A stretch of DNA of 64,000 nucleotides, taken from NCBI GenBank assembly GCA_023457715.1, contig JAEWKR010000092.1, positions 1-64,000 of the forward strand, given 5' to 3'. Origin of the DNA: Verrucomicrobiota bacterium (lineage in GTDB: Bacteria > Verrucomicrobiota > Verrucomicrobiia > Opitutales > Opitutaceae). Positions 51,420 through 59,971 of this stretch are shown here, piece by piece (position 1 is the stretch's first letter; every line of letters begins with the position of its first letter). The notes beneath the pieces are model-generated. The model searched no databases, had not been told where the DNA came from, and saw nothing but the letters and a program-made list of their open reading frames with translations. The position numbers were made by a program, and so were the translations under genes.

Positions 51420-52766
51420 ATGCGACTTCCCCTCACGTTTCTTGCGTGTCTTGCCGCGACCGCCGCGACGCTGACCCTCGGCGGATGCGCGCGCGACGAA
51501 CCGCCGCCCATCCTTTCGCCGCTGCCGGCGCGCGCGGTGGAGGCCACCGGGCTCTTCAGCCCGAAGGCCGTCGGCTGGCCCGCGGAGGGACGGCCATGGA
51601 TCGCACACCTCGACACCTTCGACCTCGATCAGGACGGGTTGATGGACATCCTGGTCTGCGACGCGCAGAAGAACTGCGTCACCTGGGTCCGGCAGAAGAG
51701 CCGCGGCGTCTACGAGGAGATCGTGGTGGCGGACAATGTCCCGGCGCCGGTTCATGTGGAGGCGGTGGACATGAATCGCGACGGGTCCCCCGACCTGCTC
51801 GTCGCCAGCATGGGACAGCTGTTTCCGAATAACGACAAGATCGGCACGGTCCTCGTGTACGAGAACGACGGGAAGCAGACCTTCAAACGCCACGTCCTCG
51901 CGGAACACATTTGCCGGGTGACGGATGTGCGCGCCGGTGATTTCAATCGCGACGGCCTCCTCGACCTCGCCGTCGGCCAGTTCGGGTATGACCAGGGAGA
52001 GGTGCGTTGGATGGAGAATCTGGGCGACTGGAAATTCCGGTCCCACGAACTGCTGGGGCTGTCGGGGACGGTGCACGTCTGCGTCGCCGACTATACGGGG
52101 GATGGCGCGTCGGACATCGCGGCCCTGGTGTCGCAGCAATGGGAGGAGATCTACCTTTTCACCAACGACGGCTCCGGGCGGTTCACCAAGAAAATCATCT
52201 GGGGATCGACGAACGAGGACTACGCGGGCAGCGGCATGCTGCTGGGCGATCTCAATCGCGACGGTCGGCCCGATCTTCTCTTTTCGAATGGCGACGGCTT
52301 TGGTCCCACCACCACGCCGGGTCCGCGACCGTGGCATGGCGTGCAATGGCTGGAGAACACCGGAGGCGGGACCTTCAAGTTTCACCGGATCGGCACGCTC
52401 GGCGGCGCCTACAGTCCGGTCGCGGTCGACCTCGACGGGGATGGCCCGATGGATGTCGTGGCCGTCAGCGCCTTCAATGAGTGGGAGAAGCCCGGCGCGG
52501 TCTCGATGGTGTGGTATCGCAACGACGGCCGGCAGAACTTCACGCCGCATATCCTCGCGACCACGCCGACCCATCTGCTCACGATTGCCGTCGCGGACAT
52601 GGACGGTTCGGGCCGGCCGACCATCGTCTCGGGCGGTTTCTTTTCCAATCCCCCCTACGACCACCTGAACCGGTTGCTGCTCTGGCAGCGCACCGGGGCG
52701 GCCCTGCCCGACCCGGCATCGGCCCGCGCGGGAGCGACGGTTCCCCCGGCGGCAGGATCACGGTAG
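51420..52766 (+). CDS. VCBS/FG-GAP repeat lipoprotein
   Basis: The 448-residue product has a lipoprotein signal (LTFLACLAATAATLTLGGC, lipobox Cys near residue 23) and a beta-propeller built of FG-GAP repeats, each with a calcium-type loop: DLDQDGLMDILV, DMNRDGSPDLLV, DFNRDGLLDLAV, DYTGDGASDIAA, DLNRDGRPDLLF, DLDGDGPMDVVA. These proteins are surface or periplasmic binding modules. Its position after the TonB receptor suggests a role in glycan capture, perhaps in place of SusD; this is inference. ATG 51420 is chosen for the lipobox. Confidence 0.88.
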   Translation: MRLPLTFLACLAATAATLTLGGCARDEPPPILSPLPARAVEATGLFSPKAVGWPAEGRPWIAHLDTFDLDQDGLMDILVCDAQKNCVTWVRQKSRGVYEEIVVADNVPAPVHVEAVDMNRDGSPDLLVASMGQLFPNNDKIGTVLVYENDGKQTFKRHVLAEHICRVTDVRAGDFNRDGLLDLAVGQFGYDQGEVRWMENLGDWKFRSHELLGLSGTVHVCVADYTGDGASDIAALVSQQWEEIYLFTNDGSGRFTKKIIWGSTNEDYAGSGMLLGDLNRDGRPDLLFSNGDGFGPTTTPGPRPWHGVQWLENTGGGTFKFHRIGTLGGAYSPVAVDLDGDGPMDVVAVSAFNEWEKPGAVSMVWYRNDGRQNFTPHILATTPTHLLTIAVADMDGSGRPTIVSGGFFSNPPYDHLNRLLLWQRTGAALPDPASARAGATVPPAAGSR

Positions 52767-52775
52767 TCCCTCGCC

Positions 52776-54233
52776 ATGCGTTACCGGAACCTGATTCTCC
52801 TTGGCGTGGTGCTCGCCGCTCTCGCGGGCGGGGGATTTTGGGCGTGGCGCGCGCGCGTCGAGGCGAAGGCCGTGGCCGCAGCGCTCCCGCAGCGACCGGA
52901 TCTGCGCCGCTACCATGTCGATCTCATGGCCCGGGTGGCGGCGGCCGAGGAGGGCGTGCGCCAGGGGCGGAAGGCCGCCCTCGCGGAACTGCAGTCCCTG
53001 TACCAGGTGAATGGGTACCTTGCGGAGGCCGACCATTGCGGACAGGCGCTGATGCACCTGGAACTCAGCAATCCGCTCTGGCCGCACCGGCTGGCCACGA
53101 TCCGCGCAGGCTATGGCGAACTGGAGACGGCAATCCTGCTGTGGGAACGGACCGTGCGCCAGGCGCCGAAATTTGTCCCGGCCCGCATCCGGCTCGGCGA
53201 CGCCTACCTCAAGTCCAATCGCGACGCCGACGCCCAGCGCACCTACGAAGCCGTGCTCGCCCAGGAATCCGCCAATCCGTACGCCCTCGTCGGCCTGGCG
53301 CGTCTCGACGTCAAAGCGGGCAACCTGACCCGCGCCCGCAGCCGGCTCGAGCAGGCGGCGGAGGAGAGCCGTTCGGCCATCGGTCCCGACCTGCTCGTGA
53401 CCGTTTATGAGCAGCTGGGCGAAGAGGGCCGCGCGCGCGCTCTGCGGGCCCGGGTGAAGGCGGCCGGCACGTATTACGATCCGCCGGATCCGTGGCTGGA
53501 CGTCATGTTCGACCAGGATTGCTTCGACATCTTCCAGCTGTGCGTGGCGGCGGGATTCGCCGAGCACCGCGGGGACAAGGAGCGGGCGCGGATGTTGCTC
53601 GAGCGCGCGAACGGGCTCGAACCCAAGGGCGGACACGTCCTGCTCCAGCTGGGAATGCTCTGCCACCGGACGCGCGACATGCCGTCCGCTCAGCGTTACT
53701 TCGAGAAAGCGACCGAGGTCGAGCCGACGATGTCCGACGCCTGGGCGCAGTTGATCAATCTCTACAACGAGAAAGGCGATCGGATGGCTTCCGCCCGCGC
53801 GCTCGCGGCCGGACTGACCCACTGCCCCAACTCGCCCGGCCTGCACCTCGAGCGGGCCCGCCGGCTCGCGGCCGGCGGGCAGATCGATGCGGCGATCGCG
53901 GAGTACCGGCTCACCTACCGGCTCCGGCCGGAGGAGGCCGATCCCCTCATCGAGATCGCGCAGATTTACCTGAAACAGGAACGCACGGCGGAGGCGGTGG
54001 CCGAGTTGAACGAAGCGCTGCTTTCGGAGCCCGAGCATCCCACGGCGCTGATGATCCTCGCGATGCACGCGGTCCAGGCGGGCGACGAGGCCGAGGCGCG
54101 GGAATGGATCCGCCGTTGTCACCTGCAGCTGCGCGTCCCGCGCGACGCCCTCGCCGAGATCACTTCCCGCTATGCGCAACGCTTCGGCCGCCCATACCCC
54201 GCCGCCGCGTTCACCCCAGCCGTTCCTAAATGA
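52776..54233 (+). CDS. Membrane-anchored TPR protein
   Basis: The 485-residue protein has one N-terminal membrane segment (residues 5-26, LILLGVVLAALAGGGFWAWRA) and about ten tetratricopeptide-type repeats, clear at FVPARIRLGDAYLKSNRDADAQRTYEAVLAQESANPYALVGLARL, HVLLQLGMLCHRTRDMPSAQRYFEKATEVEPTMSDAWAQLINLY and ADPLIEIAQIYLKQERTAEAVAELNEALLSEPEHP. It lies 9 nt after the VCBS gene and overlaps the next gene by 4 nt. It is probably a scaffold for the outer-membrane complex or enzyme. Confidence 0.88.
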   Translation: MRYRNLILLGVVLAALAGGGFWAWRARVEAKAVAAALPQRPDLRRYHVDLMARVAAAEEGVRQGRKAALAELQSLYQVNGYLAEADHCGQALMHLELSNPLWPHRLATIRAGYGELETAILLWERTVRQAPKFVPARIRLGDAYLKSNRDADAQRTYEAVLAQESANPYALVGLARLDVKAGNLTRARSRLEQAAEESRSAIGPDLLVTVYEQLGEEGRARALRARVKAAGTYYDPPDPWLDVMFDQDCFDIFQLCVAAGFAEHRGDKERARMLLERANGLEPKGGHVLLQLGMLCHRTRDMPSAQRYFEKATEVEPTMSDAWAQLINLYNEKGDRMASARALAAGLTHCPNSPGLHLERARRLAAGGQIDAAIAEYRLTYRLRPEEADPLIEIAQIYLKQERTAEAVAELNEALLSEPEHPTALMILAMHAVQAGDEAEAREWIRRCHLQLRVPRDALAEITSRYAQRFGRPYPAAAFTPAVPK

Positions 54234-56341
54234 CGTTCCCCGCCCTGTTCCCACGGACCCGGCTCATCGGACTCCTTTTTACCGCCCTTACCCTCACCCT
54301 GCCCGTTGCGGCCAAGCCCGTGGCCTTTGTTTTCCGCGTCCCGGCGGAGACGAAACAGGACCCCTTCGCGCGCGAGCTCTGGGCGGAGGTGCGGTTGCCC
54401 AACGGTCACACCCGCCGCCTGCCCGCCTTCAGTCGCGGCAACGATGAGTTCGTCGTCCATGCCCGGCGTGAATTTCCGGGCACCTACCGGCTTGGGCTGG
54501 TGACCGAAACCCTGCCGCGCTCCCCTGACGCCTCGGGCGTGGCGGGGCCGCCTGAGGTGGTGGAACGGAAGCACGAACCCGCGTCTCCCGACGCCGTGGA
54601 GGTGCGCGACGTCGCGACGTTGTCTCCGATCGCGCGCCAGGGTGCCCGGCTTTTCTCCCGCGCCGGGCACCCCTTTATTCCCGTCGGCGCCAATGTTCCG
54701 TGGTCGCGGCAGGGCATGGAAGCGGCGCCGTACTACCGGGACGCGTTTGCCCGCTTCGGCGCGCAGCGTCTCAATTGGATGCGGGTGTGGATGGCGCACT
54801 GGGGGCGCCTCAATCTGGACTGGCTGCCAGCGGGCAAGGGATTCGTCGAGCCCGGGCGGATCGATGCGACCGTGGCGTCGACGTGGGATGAACTGGTCGA
54901 GCTGGCCGAAGCCCATGGCGTCTATGTGCAGCTGGTCCTGCAGCACCACGGGCAGTACAGCACGACGGTCAATTCGAACTGGGCGGACAATCCGTGGAAC
55001 GCGAGCAACGCCGGCGGCTTCCTGCGCACGCCCCGCGACTTCTTTACGTCGGTCCAGGCCCGCGAACTCACCCGCCGGAAGTACCGCTATATTGTCGCCC
55101 GCTGGGGCTATTCGCCCGCCATCCTGGCCTGGGAGCTGTTCAACGAAGTCCACTGGGTCGACCCGATTCAACAGGAGCGGGACGTCGGGGTGGTCTCGGC
55201 GTGGCATGCCGAGATGGCCGACGCCCTGCGCGCGTACGACGTCTACCAGCACCTCGTCACCACGAGCACCGAGGACCTGGCGAGCCCGATCTACGCGCGG
55301 ATGGATTACTACCAGCCGCATCTCTATCCCAGCGATGCGATCGTCGGTGCGCGCCAGGTGCGTTACTCGGGGCTTGATCGTCCCGTCTTCTACGGGGAGC
55401 AGGGCGACGATCAACTCGACCTGCCCGTGAGCGTGAAGAAGGCGGGGCATGCCATGGTGCCGCCGATGTGGGCCGGGCTTTTCGGGGCGAGCCGGATGCC
55501 CGCCCAGCCCTGGCTTGGCCACGACATCCTGGAGCAGCAACGTGACGTCGAGCTGGGCGCCGTCAGCCGCTTCATCGCGGAAACCGGTCTGGCCCGGCAC
55601 AGCGACCTGATCTCGTTCTCACCTGCCGTCGAAGGGGGGGACCGCATGCCCTGCGTGATTGCCGGCTGCCAGGTCTGGCAGCGCGGGCCCAATCCGGAGT
55701 TCACGATCTCCCTCGATGGCACCCAGCCCGTAACGCTGGCGGAAATCCCGCGGATGCTCTCCGCCACGGCGGCGGCGGAGCAGGGATTTCCTTCCCAGGT
55801 GACGTATCGCCTCGATCTGCCGCGACCGGTCGAGGCCGCCCTGGTGGTGCCCGCGGTCGGTTCGGGCGAGGCCGGCGTCGCCGTCCGGGTGGGGGCGGAG
55901 TTTGTGGCCGCCATGACCTGGCGGCCCGGCCAGCCAAACCCGCCGGCCCGCGACCAGCCCCAGCACGTGACGTTCCCCCTGGCCGCCGGTCCGCAAACCG
56001 TCGAGGTGCGGAGCACCGGCCGGAGCGCCTGGGTGGAACTCGCGGGATTGGAGCTGCGCGGGCTCGACGCGCCGGTGCTTGGAGCGGCGGGGCTTCGCGC
56101 CGAAAACCTGCTCGCGGTCTGGGTGTGGAACCGGCGCGATGTCTACCAGCCCGAGACGCGCCCCGCGCGCGGCACGGTCTCGCTCGAGTCGGTGCCGGCG
56201 GGGGAATGGCGTATCACCTGGTGGGACACACTCAAAGGGGAACCCGGTCCGTCGACCCGGCGGCGCCATCCCGGCGGTACGATGCGACTGGATACGCCCG
56301 CCGTGGCCCGCCACGCCGCCGTCGTCCTGACGCCGCGATAA
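54230..56341 (+). CDS. Exported glycoside hydrolase, GH5-like
   Basis: The 703-residue protein has a signal peptide (residues 1-28, ending PVAAKP), an N-terminal beta domain, a TIM-barrel region and a C-terminal beta region. The barrel has the clan GH-A pattern: acid/base Glu306 in LAWELFNEVHW and likely nucleophile Glu390 in VFYGEQGDD, plus PFIPVGANVPW and LNWMRVWM. The family is most like GH5 mannanase or cellulase relatives, but the exact family and substrate cannot be settled from sequence alone. It closes the TonB-VCBS-TPR operon. Confidence 0.8.
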   Translation: MTFPALFPRTRLIGLLFTALTLTLPVAAKPVAFVFRVPAETKQDPFARELWAEVRLPNGHTRRLPAFSRGNDEFVVHARREFPGTYRLGLVTETLPRSPDASGVAGPPEVVERKHEPASPDAVEVRDVATLSPIARQGARLFSRAGHPFIPVGANVPWSRQGMEAAPYYRDAFARFGAQRLNWMRVWMAHWGRLNLDWLPAGKGFVEPGRIDATVASTWDELVELAEAHGVYVQLVLQHHGQYSTTVNSNWADNPWNASNAGGFLRTPRDFFTSVQARELTRRKYRYIVARWGYSPAILAWELFNEVHWVDPIQQERDVGVVSAWHAEMADALRAYDVYQHLVTTSTEDLASPIYARMDYYQPHLYPSDAIVGARQVRYSGLDRPVFYGEQGDDQLDLPVSVKKAGHAMVPPMWAGLFGASRMPAQPWLGHDILEQQRDVELGAVSRFIAETGLARHSDLISFSPAVEGGDRMPCVIAGCQVWQRGPNPEFTISLDGTQPVTLAEIPRMLSATAAAEQGFPSQVTYRLDLPRPVEAALVVPAVGSGEAGVAVRVGAEFVAAMTWRPGQPNPPARDQPQHVTFPLAAGPQTVEVRSTGRSAWVELAGLELRGLDAPVLGAAGLRAENLLAVWVWNRRDVYQPETRPARGTVSLESVPAGEWRITWWDTLKGEPGPSTRRRHPGGTMRLDTPAVARHAAVVLTPR

Positions 56342-56350
56342 CCCGCCATC

Positions 56351-56547
56351 GGGAAACGCCGATCTCAGATTAATCTCAGATCTCAAATCCCACCCGCTCC
56401 GATGTAGCGAAGAGCGCCAGCGATTCGATCGGGAAAACGCCGATCTCAAATTTCAAATCTCAGATCTCAAATCCACCGGCTCGGATGTAGCGAAGAGCGC
56501 CAGCGATTCGACGACTGACGCCGATCTCAAATCCCAGATCCCAAAGG
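56351..56547. repeat. Direct repeats of about 80 bp with ATCTCAA heptads
   Basis: Two copies (56351-56430 and 56431-56514) share GGGAAA-ACGCCGATCTCA, heptads of CTCAAAT type, a short GC-rich link and GATGTAGCGAAGAGCGCCAG followed by CGATTCGA. A third partial copy runs 56515-56547. In copy 2 the heptads are CTCAAAT, TTCAAAT, CTCAGAT, CTCAAAT (56445-56472), the order seen at 31818 and 45135. The gap lies between convergent genes. Confidence 0.85.
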
Positions 56548-56553
56548 TTCGTC

Positions 56554-57027
56554 TCACTCGACCGTCAGGATCGGCACGGGGCCTCGGCGGCCGGGGAGGG
56601 TGACCCCGTCGCCGGCGGTGCGGCCGAGCAGCTGGCGGCCCAGTGGCGACTGCGGCGTCACCACGAGCAGTTCGCGCCCCTCGACGGTCACCTGCAGCCC
56701 GCCCGCCCGCGGACCGACGAAGTACCACGTGGCCCGCCCGCGCTCGCCGATGCTCACCACCGCGCCGAGCGCGATCGCGGCGCCGGGCGCGAAGGCGGGC
56801 AGGGGCAGCGAGGTGTACTGCGCGAGGCTCTGCGCGATCTCGCCCGCCAGCCGCGCCTGGCCCTCGGCGAGGTAGGCGGCCTCCTGGCTGTGGGTGTCGT
56901 ACTTGCTTTCCGGCCGGCTCTCCTCGCTGATCGCCTCATCCCGCGCGAGCTGGGCGGCGGCGGTCTGCTGCGCCAGTTCGGCTTCCAGGGCCGCGAGGAT
57001 GGCGCGGCGGAGTTCGGGCTTGTTCAC
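56554..57027 (-). CDS. GreA/GreB-family protein
   Basis: The 157-residue protein has a helical N-terminal half (about residues 1-72) that could form the GreA-type coiled coil, with the family segment ESKYDTHSQEAAYLAEGQ, and a C-terminal FKBP-like domain (AIALGAVVSIGERGRATWYFVGP, LLVVTPQSPLGRQLLGRTAGDGVTLPG). GreA/B rescue backtracked RNA polymerase. Acidic residues (DEAISEE) lie near the expected coil tip, but activity is uncertain. It is divergent from the ParA-like gene. Confidence 0.8.
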   Translation of the reverse strand: MNKPELRRAILAALEAELAQQTAAAQLARDEAISEESRPESKYDTHSQEAAYLAEGQARLAGEIAQSLAQYTSLPLPAFAPGAAIALGAVVSIGERGRATWYFVGPRAGGLQVTVEGRELLVVTPQSPLGRQLLGRTAGDGVTLPGRRGPVPILTVE

Positions 57028-57059
57028 GATTGAGGGAAAATTTTGGTAAATTGCCGATG

Positions 57060-57082
57060 GCCGGTTTTTTACTGGAACCGGC
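57060..57082. other. Hairpin in the Gre-ParA divergent region
   Basis: GCCGGTT and AACCGGC pair over a 9-nt loop in the 112-nt divergent gap. A T run lies within the loop rather than after the stem, so it is not a typical terminator. It may be a regulatory palindrome for either gene. Confidence 0.35.
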
Positions 57083-57139
57083 GCAGGTCGAAACCCATGT
57101 TCACCGCCGTTCCGTCTCCCTTGTCAACGGGTTTGCCGA

Positions 57140-58033
57140 ATGGCGCGAAGAATCAGCTTTCTCAACTATAAGGGCGGGGTCGGCAAGACCTCGCTCGTGG
57201 TGAACACCGCCGCTTCCCTGGTGAAGCAGGGGAAGCGCGTGCTCCTCTGCGATTTCGACACGCAGTCGAACGCCAGCATCTGGCTGCTGAAGCTGGACCG
57301 GTGGAACAAGATCAACGCCGCGGGCGACGGGGCGGTGTACTCGATCTTCGAGCCCGGCCGCGCGCACGTGAAGGATCTCGTCATCCCCGATGTCGTCGAG
57401 GGCAAGACGGGCGAGCGGATTCTGCCGGGTCTCGATCTCCTCCCGACCACGTTCAATCTCGTGGATCTGGAAAATGAATACACCGGGGACCCGAAGCGCC
57501 CGCCGTTCCTGCTGTTTTTCGAGCAGCTGAAGGCCATCGAGCAGAACTACGACTTCATCCTCTTCGACTGCCCGCCCAACATCCTGCGGGCCTCGCAGTG
57601 CGGCGTTTTCTCCTCGAACGAGATCTACGTGCCCGCGAATCCGGATGCGCTCAGCCTGATCGGCTTCACGCTGCTGGTGGAGAAGCTGCAGAAGTTCAAT
57701 CAGCTGTCGGCCAGCTTCCGCCACGCCGCGATGGGGCCCGCCGCGCAGGTGTACGGGATCATTTTCAACTCGATCAAGACCGGCGTGGACATCGAGGTCC
57801 CGAAGATGCGGATGCAGCTTCGGTTGAACCAGTTCCGGACGGCGAAGCGGGTGGCGGCCAAGGCGCGGATCTTCGACACCCAGATTCGCGACGCGATGAT
57901 CGTGCGCCGCGCCGTTGCCCTCGGCCTGCCGGTGGCGCTCGTCAGCGCCGATGCCGAGGCGGGCGCCGGCGGCGACAATGTCGTGAACGACTACCGCCTG
58001 CTCGCCTCCGAACTCGTCGAACACGCGCCTTGA
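57140..58033 (+). CDS. ParA-like ATPase
   Basis: The 297-residue protein has the deviant Walker A of the ParA/MinD family (FLNYKGGVGKTSLVVNTAASL near residues 7-27), VLLCDFDTQSNAS, and YDFILFDCPPNIL as Walker B. It resembles orphan ParA proteins that place cell structures rather than plasmid partition proteins; no parB or parS is seen. It opens a cassette with two unrecognised genes at 14- and 19-nt spacing. Chromosomal cargo-positioning is a reasonable guess but is inference. Confidence 0.87.
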   Translation: MARRISFLNYKGGVGKTSLVVNTAASLVKQGKRVLLCDFDTQSNASIWLLKLDRWNKINAAGDGAVYSIFEPGRAHVKDLVIPDVVEGKTGERILPGLDLLPTTFNLVDLENEYTGDPKRPPFLLFFEQLKAIEQNYDFILFDCPPNILRASQCGVFSSNEIYVPANPDALSLIGFTLLVEKLQKFNQLSASFRHAAMGPAAQVYGIIFNSIKTGVDIEVPKMRMQLRLNQFRTAKRVAAKARIFDTQIRDAMIVRRAVALGLPVALVSADAEAGAGGDNVVNDYRLLASELVEHAP

Positions 58034-58046
58034 CCGGCACCGAATC

Positions 58047-58895
58047 ATGAAAACCACGGCCAAGGAATGGGACCAGGTCCGGGCGGCGTTCGCGTCGTCC
58101 ATCATGGTCGAGACCTCACTCGACAGCCTGGCGCAGAATCTGGACGGCATGAACTGGCCGATCGCGGGCCGGGAGGAGACGCCGGCGCGCTACATCGACC
58201 GCGACTTCGACGAGGTCGTCGAGTTGCTGCAACTGCGGGGGCAGCCGCCGGAGACGGTCGATCAGCTGACCGCGATCCTCCGCGAAACGATGGCCTTCGA
58301 CAATCCGTTCGGCGACATGGTGGCGCAGCAGGAAACGGCCGCGACCCGGGACAACGCGCTGCTCAAGAACCTCGCCAAGCTCGGAATCCCGGAGAATTTC
58401 CCCATCGTCCTGACCGGGCTGGAGCCGGGGACACTGGAATTCTGCCGGCTGGAGCAGCTCAACACCCTCGGCGAGTTCGCGGTCTTCGCGCAGACCATGT
58501 CGCAGAATGTGATCGTCGGGGGCGACTTCCGGAAGCTGCTGAACGCGCTCTCGCACGTCGACGAGGCCAGTCTCGCGGAGGTGCTTCCATTCCGACCCGG
58601 CAGCAAAGGCCTCCATCTCATCGAGGCGGTGGGCAAGGTGGCCAACGCGCCGGATGCTCCCGATCGCGTCAGCCAGGCCGTGTCCTGGTTCCGCGCCGAC
58701 GTGGCCGAGTTGGAACGCGATCTCGCCGCGGGTGGCTCGCTGGCGCGGCAATTTGTGCGGCTCGGCCAGCCCGCGGTGGAGGCCAGGGCGGCAGCGTTGC
58801 TCCAGCCCCACATCCGGGTGCAGCCGACGGCGGCCCCGGCGGCGCCGGCGCGCAAAAAGTCCGGATGGTTCGGCTGGCTGTTCGGCCGCTCCTGA
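58047..58895 (+). CDS. Unrecognised protein linked to ParA, aromatic C-terminal tail
   Basis: The 282-residue product has no family that I recognise. It is mostly helical (LDSLAQNLDGMNWPIAG, VVELLQLRGQPPETVDQLTAILRETMAF, LSQAVSWFRADVAELERDLAAGG). A Pro/Ala linker precedes a tail RKKSGWFGWLFGRS at the extreme C terminus, basic then Trp/Phe/Leu-rich, which could bind membrane. It starts 13 nt after the ParA-like gene, so the two probably act together, for example as adaptor or regulator of the ATPase. Confidence 0.75.
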   Translation: MKTTAKEWDQVRAAFASSIMVETSLDSLAQNLDGMNWPIAGREETPARYIDRDFDEVVELLQLRGQPPETVDQLTAILRETMAFDNPFGDMVAQQETAATRDNALLKNLAKLGIPENFPIVLTGLEPGTLEFCRLEQLNTLGEFAVFAQTMSQNVIVGGDFRKLLNALSHVDEASLAEVLPFRPGSKGLHLIEAVGKVANAPDAPDRVSQAVSWFRADVAELERDLAAGGSLARQFVRLGQPAVEARAAALLQPHIRVQPTAAPAAPARKKSGWFGWLFGRS

Positions 58896-58914
58896 CTAGT
58901 CTGGCGGCGCGTCG

Positions 58915-59658
58915 ATGCCCGAAAACGACTCCACCCCGCCACCTCCGCCGCCTTTTTCAGCTCCGTCTGCCGGAGCCGGGGAACCCGCGCCGGTCAAATT
59001 TCCTCCTCCGCGCCCGGTTTCGAGCGCGCCTCCGCTCTCGTTGCGCCGACGCAAGCCGTTTGAGGTGTCCGAAGCCTCGGCGGCGGCCCGGCAGTCGATT
59101 CGCGATCTGGTTTCCGCCACGCGAGCCCCCTTTGCCACCGCCGGTTCGGTGGCGGAGACGCGGCTGGCCGAGGCCGAGCGCACCCTCCGCCAGCTGGAAC
59201 TCACCCTCGCCGAGCGCGAGCGCCGCGTGGAGGATGCGGAGCTGCGGCTCGCCGAGCGCGACCGTGACATCGCCGAGGCGGAGGCGTTGCTCATGGCGCG
59301 TGAAACCCTTGCCGCCGCCCGGAAGGTCGCGCCCCCGGCTGCCACCGGGGTGTCACCCGAGGAAAGAACGGCCTTGGAACGGCTCCGGGCCGAACTCGAA
59401 CGGCAGGAAGCGTCGGTCCGGGAGGCAAAGCAGACGATTCGCGAACGGGAACAGTTCCTGGACGAATCCGAAACGAAACTCTTCGAGAAGGTGCAGGCGC
59501 AGCAGGAGAAGGAAATCGAGTTGGAGCAGCGCGAGGAGGATTTGCGTGCCCGGGAACGCCGGCTGCGCGAACGCGAGGCCGCCTCCGATCCCGCCGCCGC
59601 CGCCGCGCTGAAAGCCGAGGATGAAGCCGCTCGCCAGCGCGACGAATTCAAGGAGTAG
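58915..59658 (+). CDS. Coiled-coil protein of the ParA cassette
   Basis: The 247-residue protein has a Pro-rich N terminus (residues 1-45) and a long charged coiled coil from about 80 to 247, rich in Glu, Arg and Ala with heptads such as LAEAERTLRQLELTLAERERRVEDAELRLAERDRDIAEAEALL, interrupted by a short Pro/Ala break near 140. No membrane segment is seen. It ends the three-gene cassette. A structural or scaffold role is likely; no specific family is recognised. Confidence 0.75.
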   Translation: MPENDSTPPPPPPFSAPSAGAGEPAPVKFPPPRPVSSAPPLSLRRRKPFEVSEASAAARQSIRDLVSATRAPFATAGSVAETRLAEAERTLRQLELTLAERERRVEDAELRLAERDRDIAEAEALLMARETLAAARKVAPPAATGVSPEERTALERLRAELERQEASVREAKQTIREREQFLDESETKLFEKVQAQQEKEIELEQREEDLRARERRLREREAASDPAAAAALKAEDEAARQRDEFKE

Positions 59659-59663
59659 CCCCC

Positions 59664-59880
59664 CCCGCTGCGCGGGATTTCAGGTTTCAAGTTTCAGCTT
59701 TCAGATCGCCGGCCCCGTAACCGCGGCTTCGGCCGGTACCGAGGTCGACCGTTCGACACCGTAGCACCGTAGCGCCGGCTTAGGCCGGTACCCTGGGATG
59801 GATGGGGACTTGATGGGGACCTGGCGGTTCGATCGGGGCCGCCCATTTGAGATTTGAAGTCTTAAAATCTGAAATTCCCG
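59664..59880. repeat. Heptad inverted repeat around 22-bp palindromes
   Basis: The left arm is a triloop hairpin CCCGC-TGC-GCGGG (59664-59676) followed by ATTTCAG, GTTTCAA, GTTTCAG, CTTTCAG (59677-59704). The right arm (59845-59878) holds ATTTGAG, ATTTGAA and ATCTGAA, then TTCCCGCG. Between them are two 22-bp palindromic repeats (59717-59738, 59769-59790). This accounts for most of the 313-nt gap 59659-59971; nothing else is recognised in it. Confidence 0.85.
59717..59790. repeat. 22-bp palindromic repeats, copies 2 and 3
   Basis: GTAACCGCGGCTTCGGCCGGTA (59717-59738) and GTAGCGCCGGCTTAGGCCGGTA (59769-59790) match copy 1 at 43303 over most positions. The separating 30 nt include GTCGACCGTTCGAC, itself a partial palindrome. 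Confidence 0.75.
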
Positions 59881-59971
59881 CGCTCGTCTTCTCCGTTGAC
59901 GGCCCCCCGGGCGGCCCTGCACTTTCATGGCACATTTGTCCCCGCCTGCCGTCCCATTTTGCGCTTACCGC

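Noticed and set aside
57053..57060. GCCGATGG as a sigma28 -10 before the ParA-like gene
   Set aside because: The -35 region at the right spacing does not resemble TAAA, and the cassette has no other flagellar mark.
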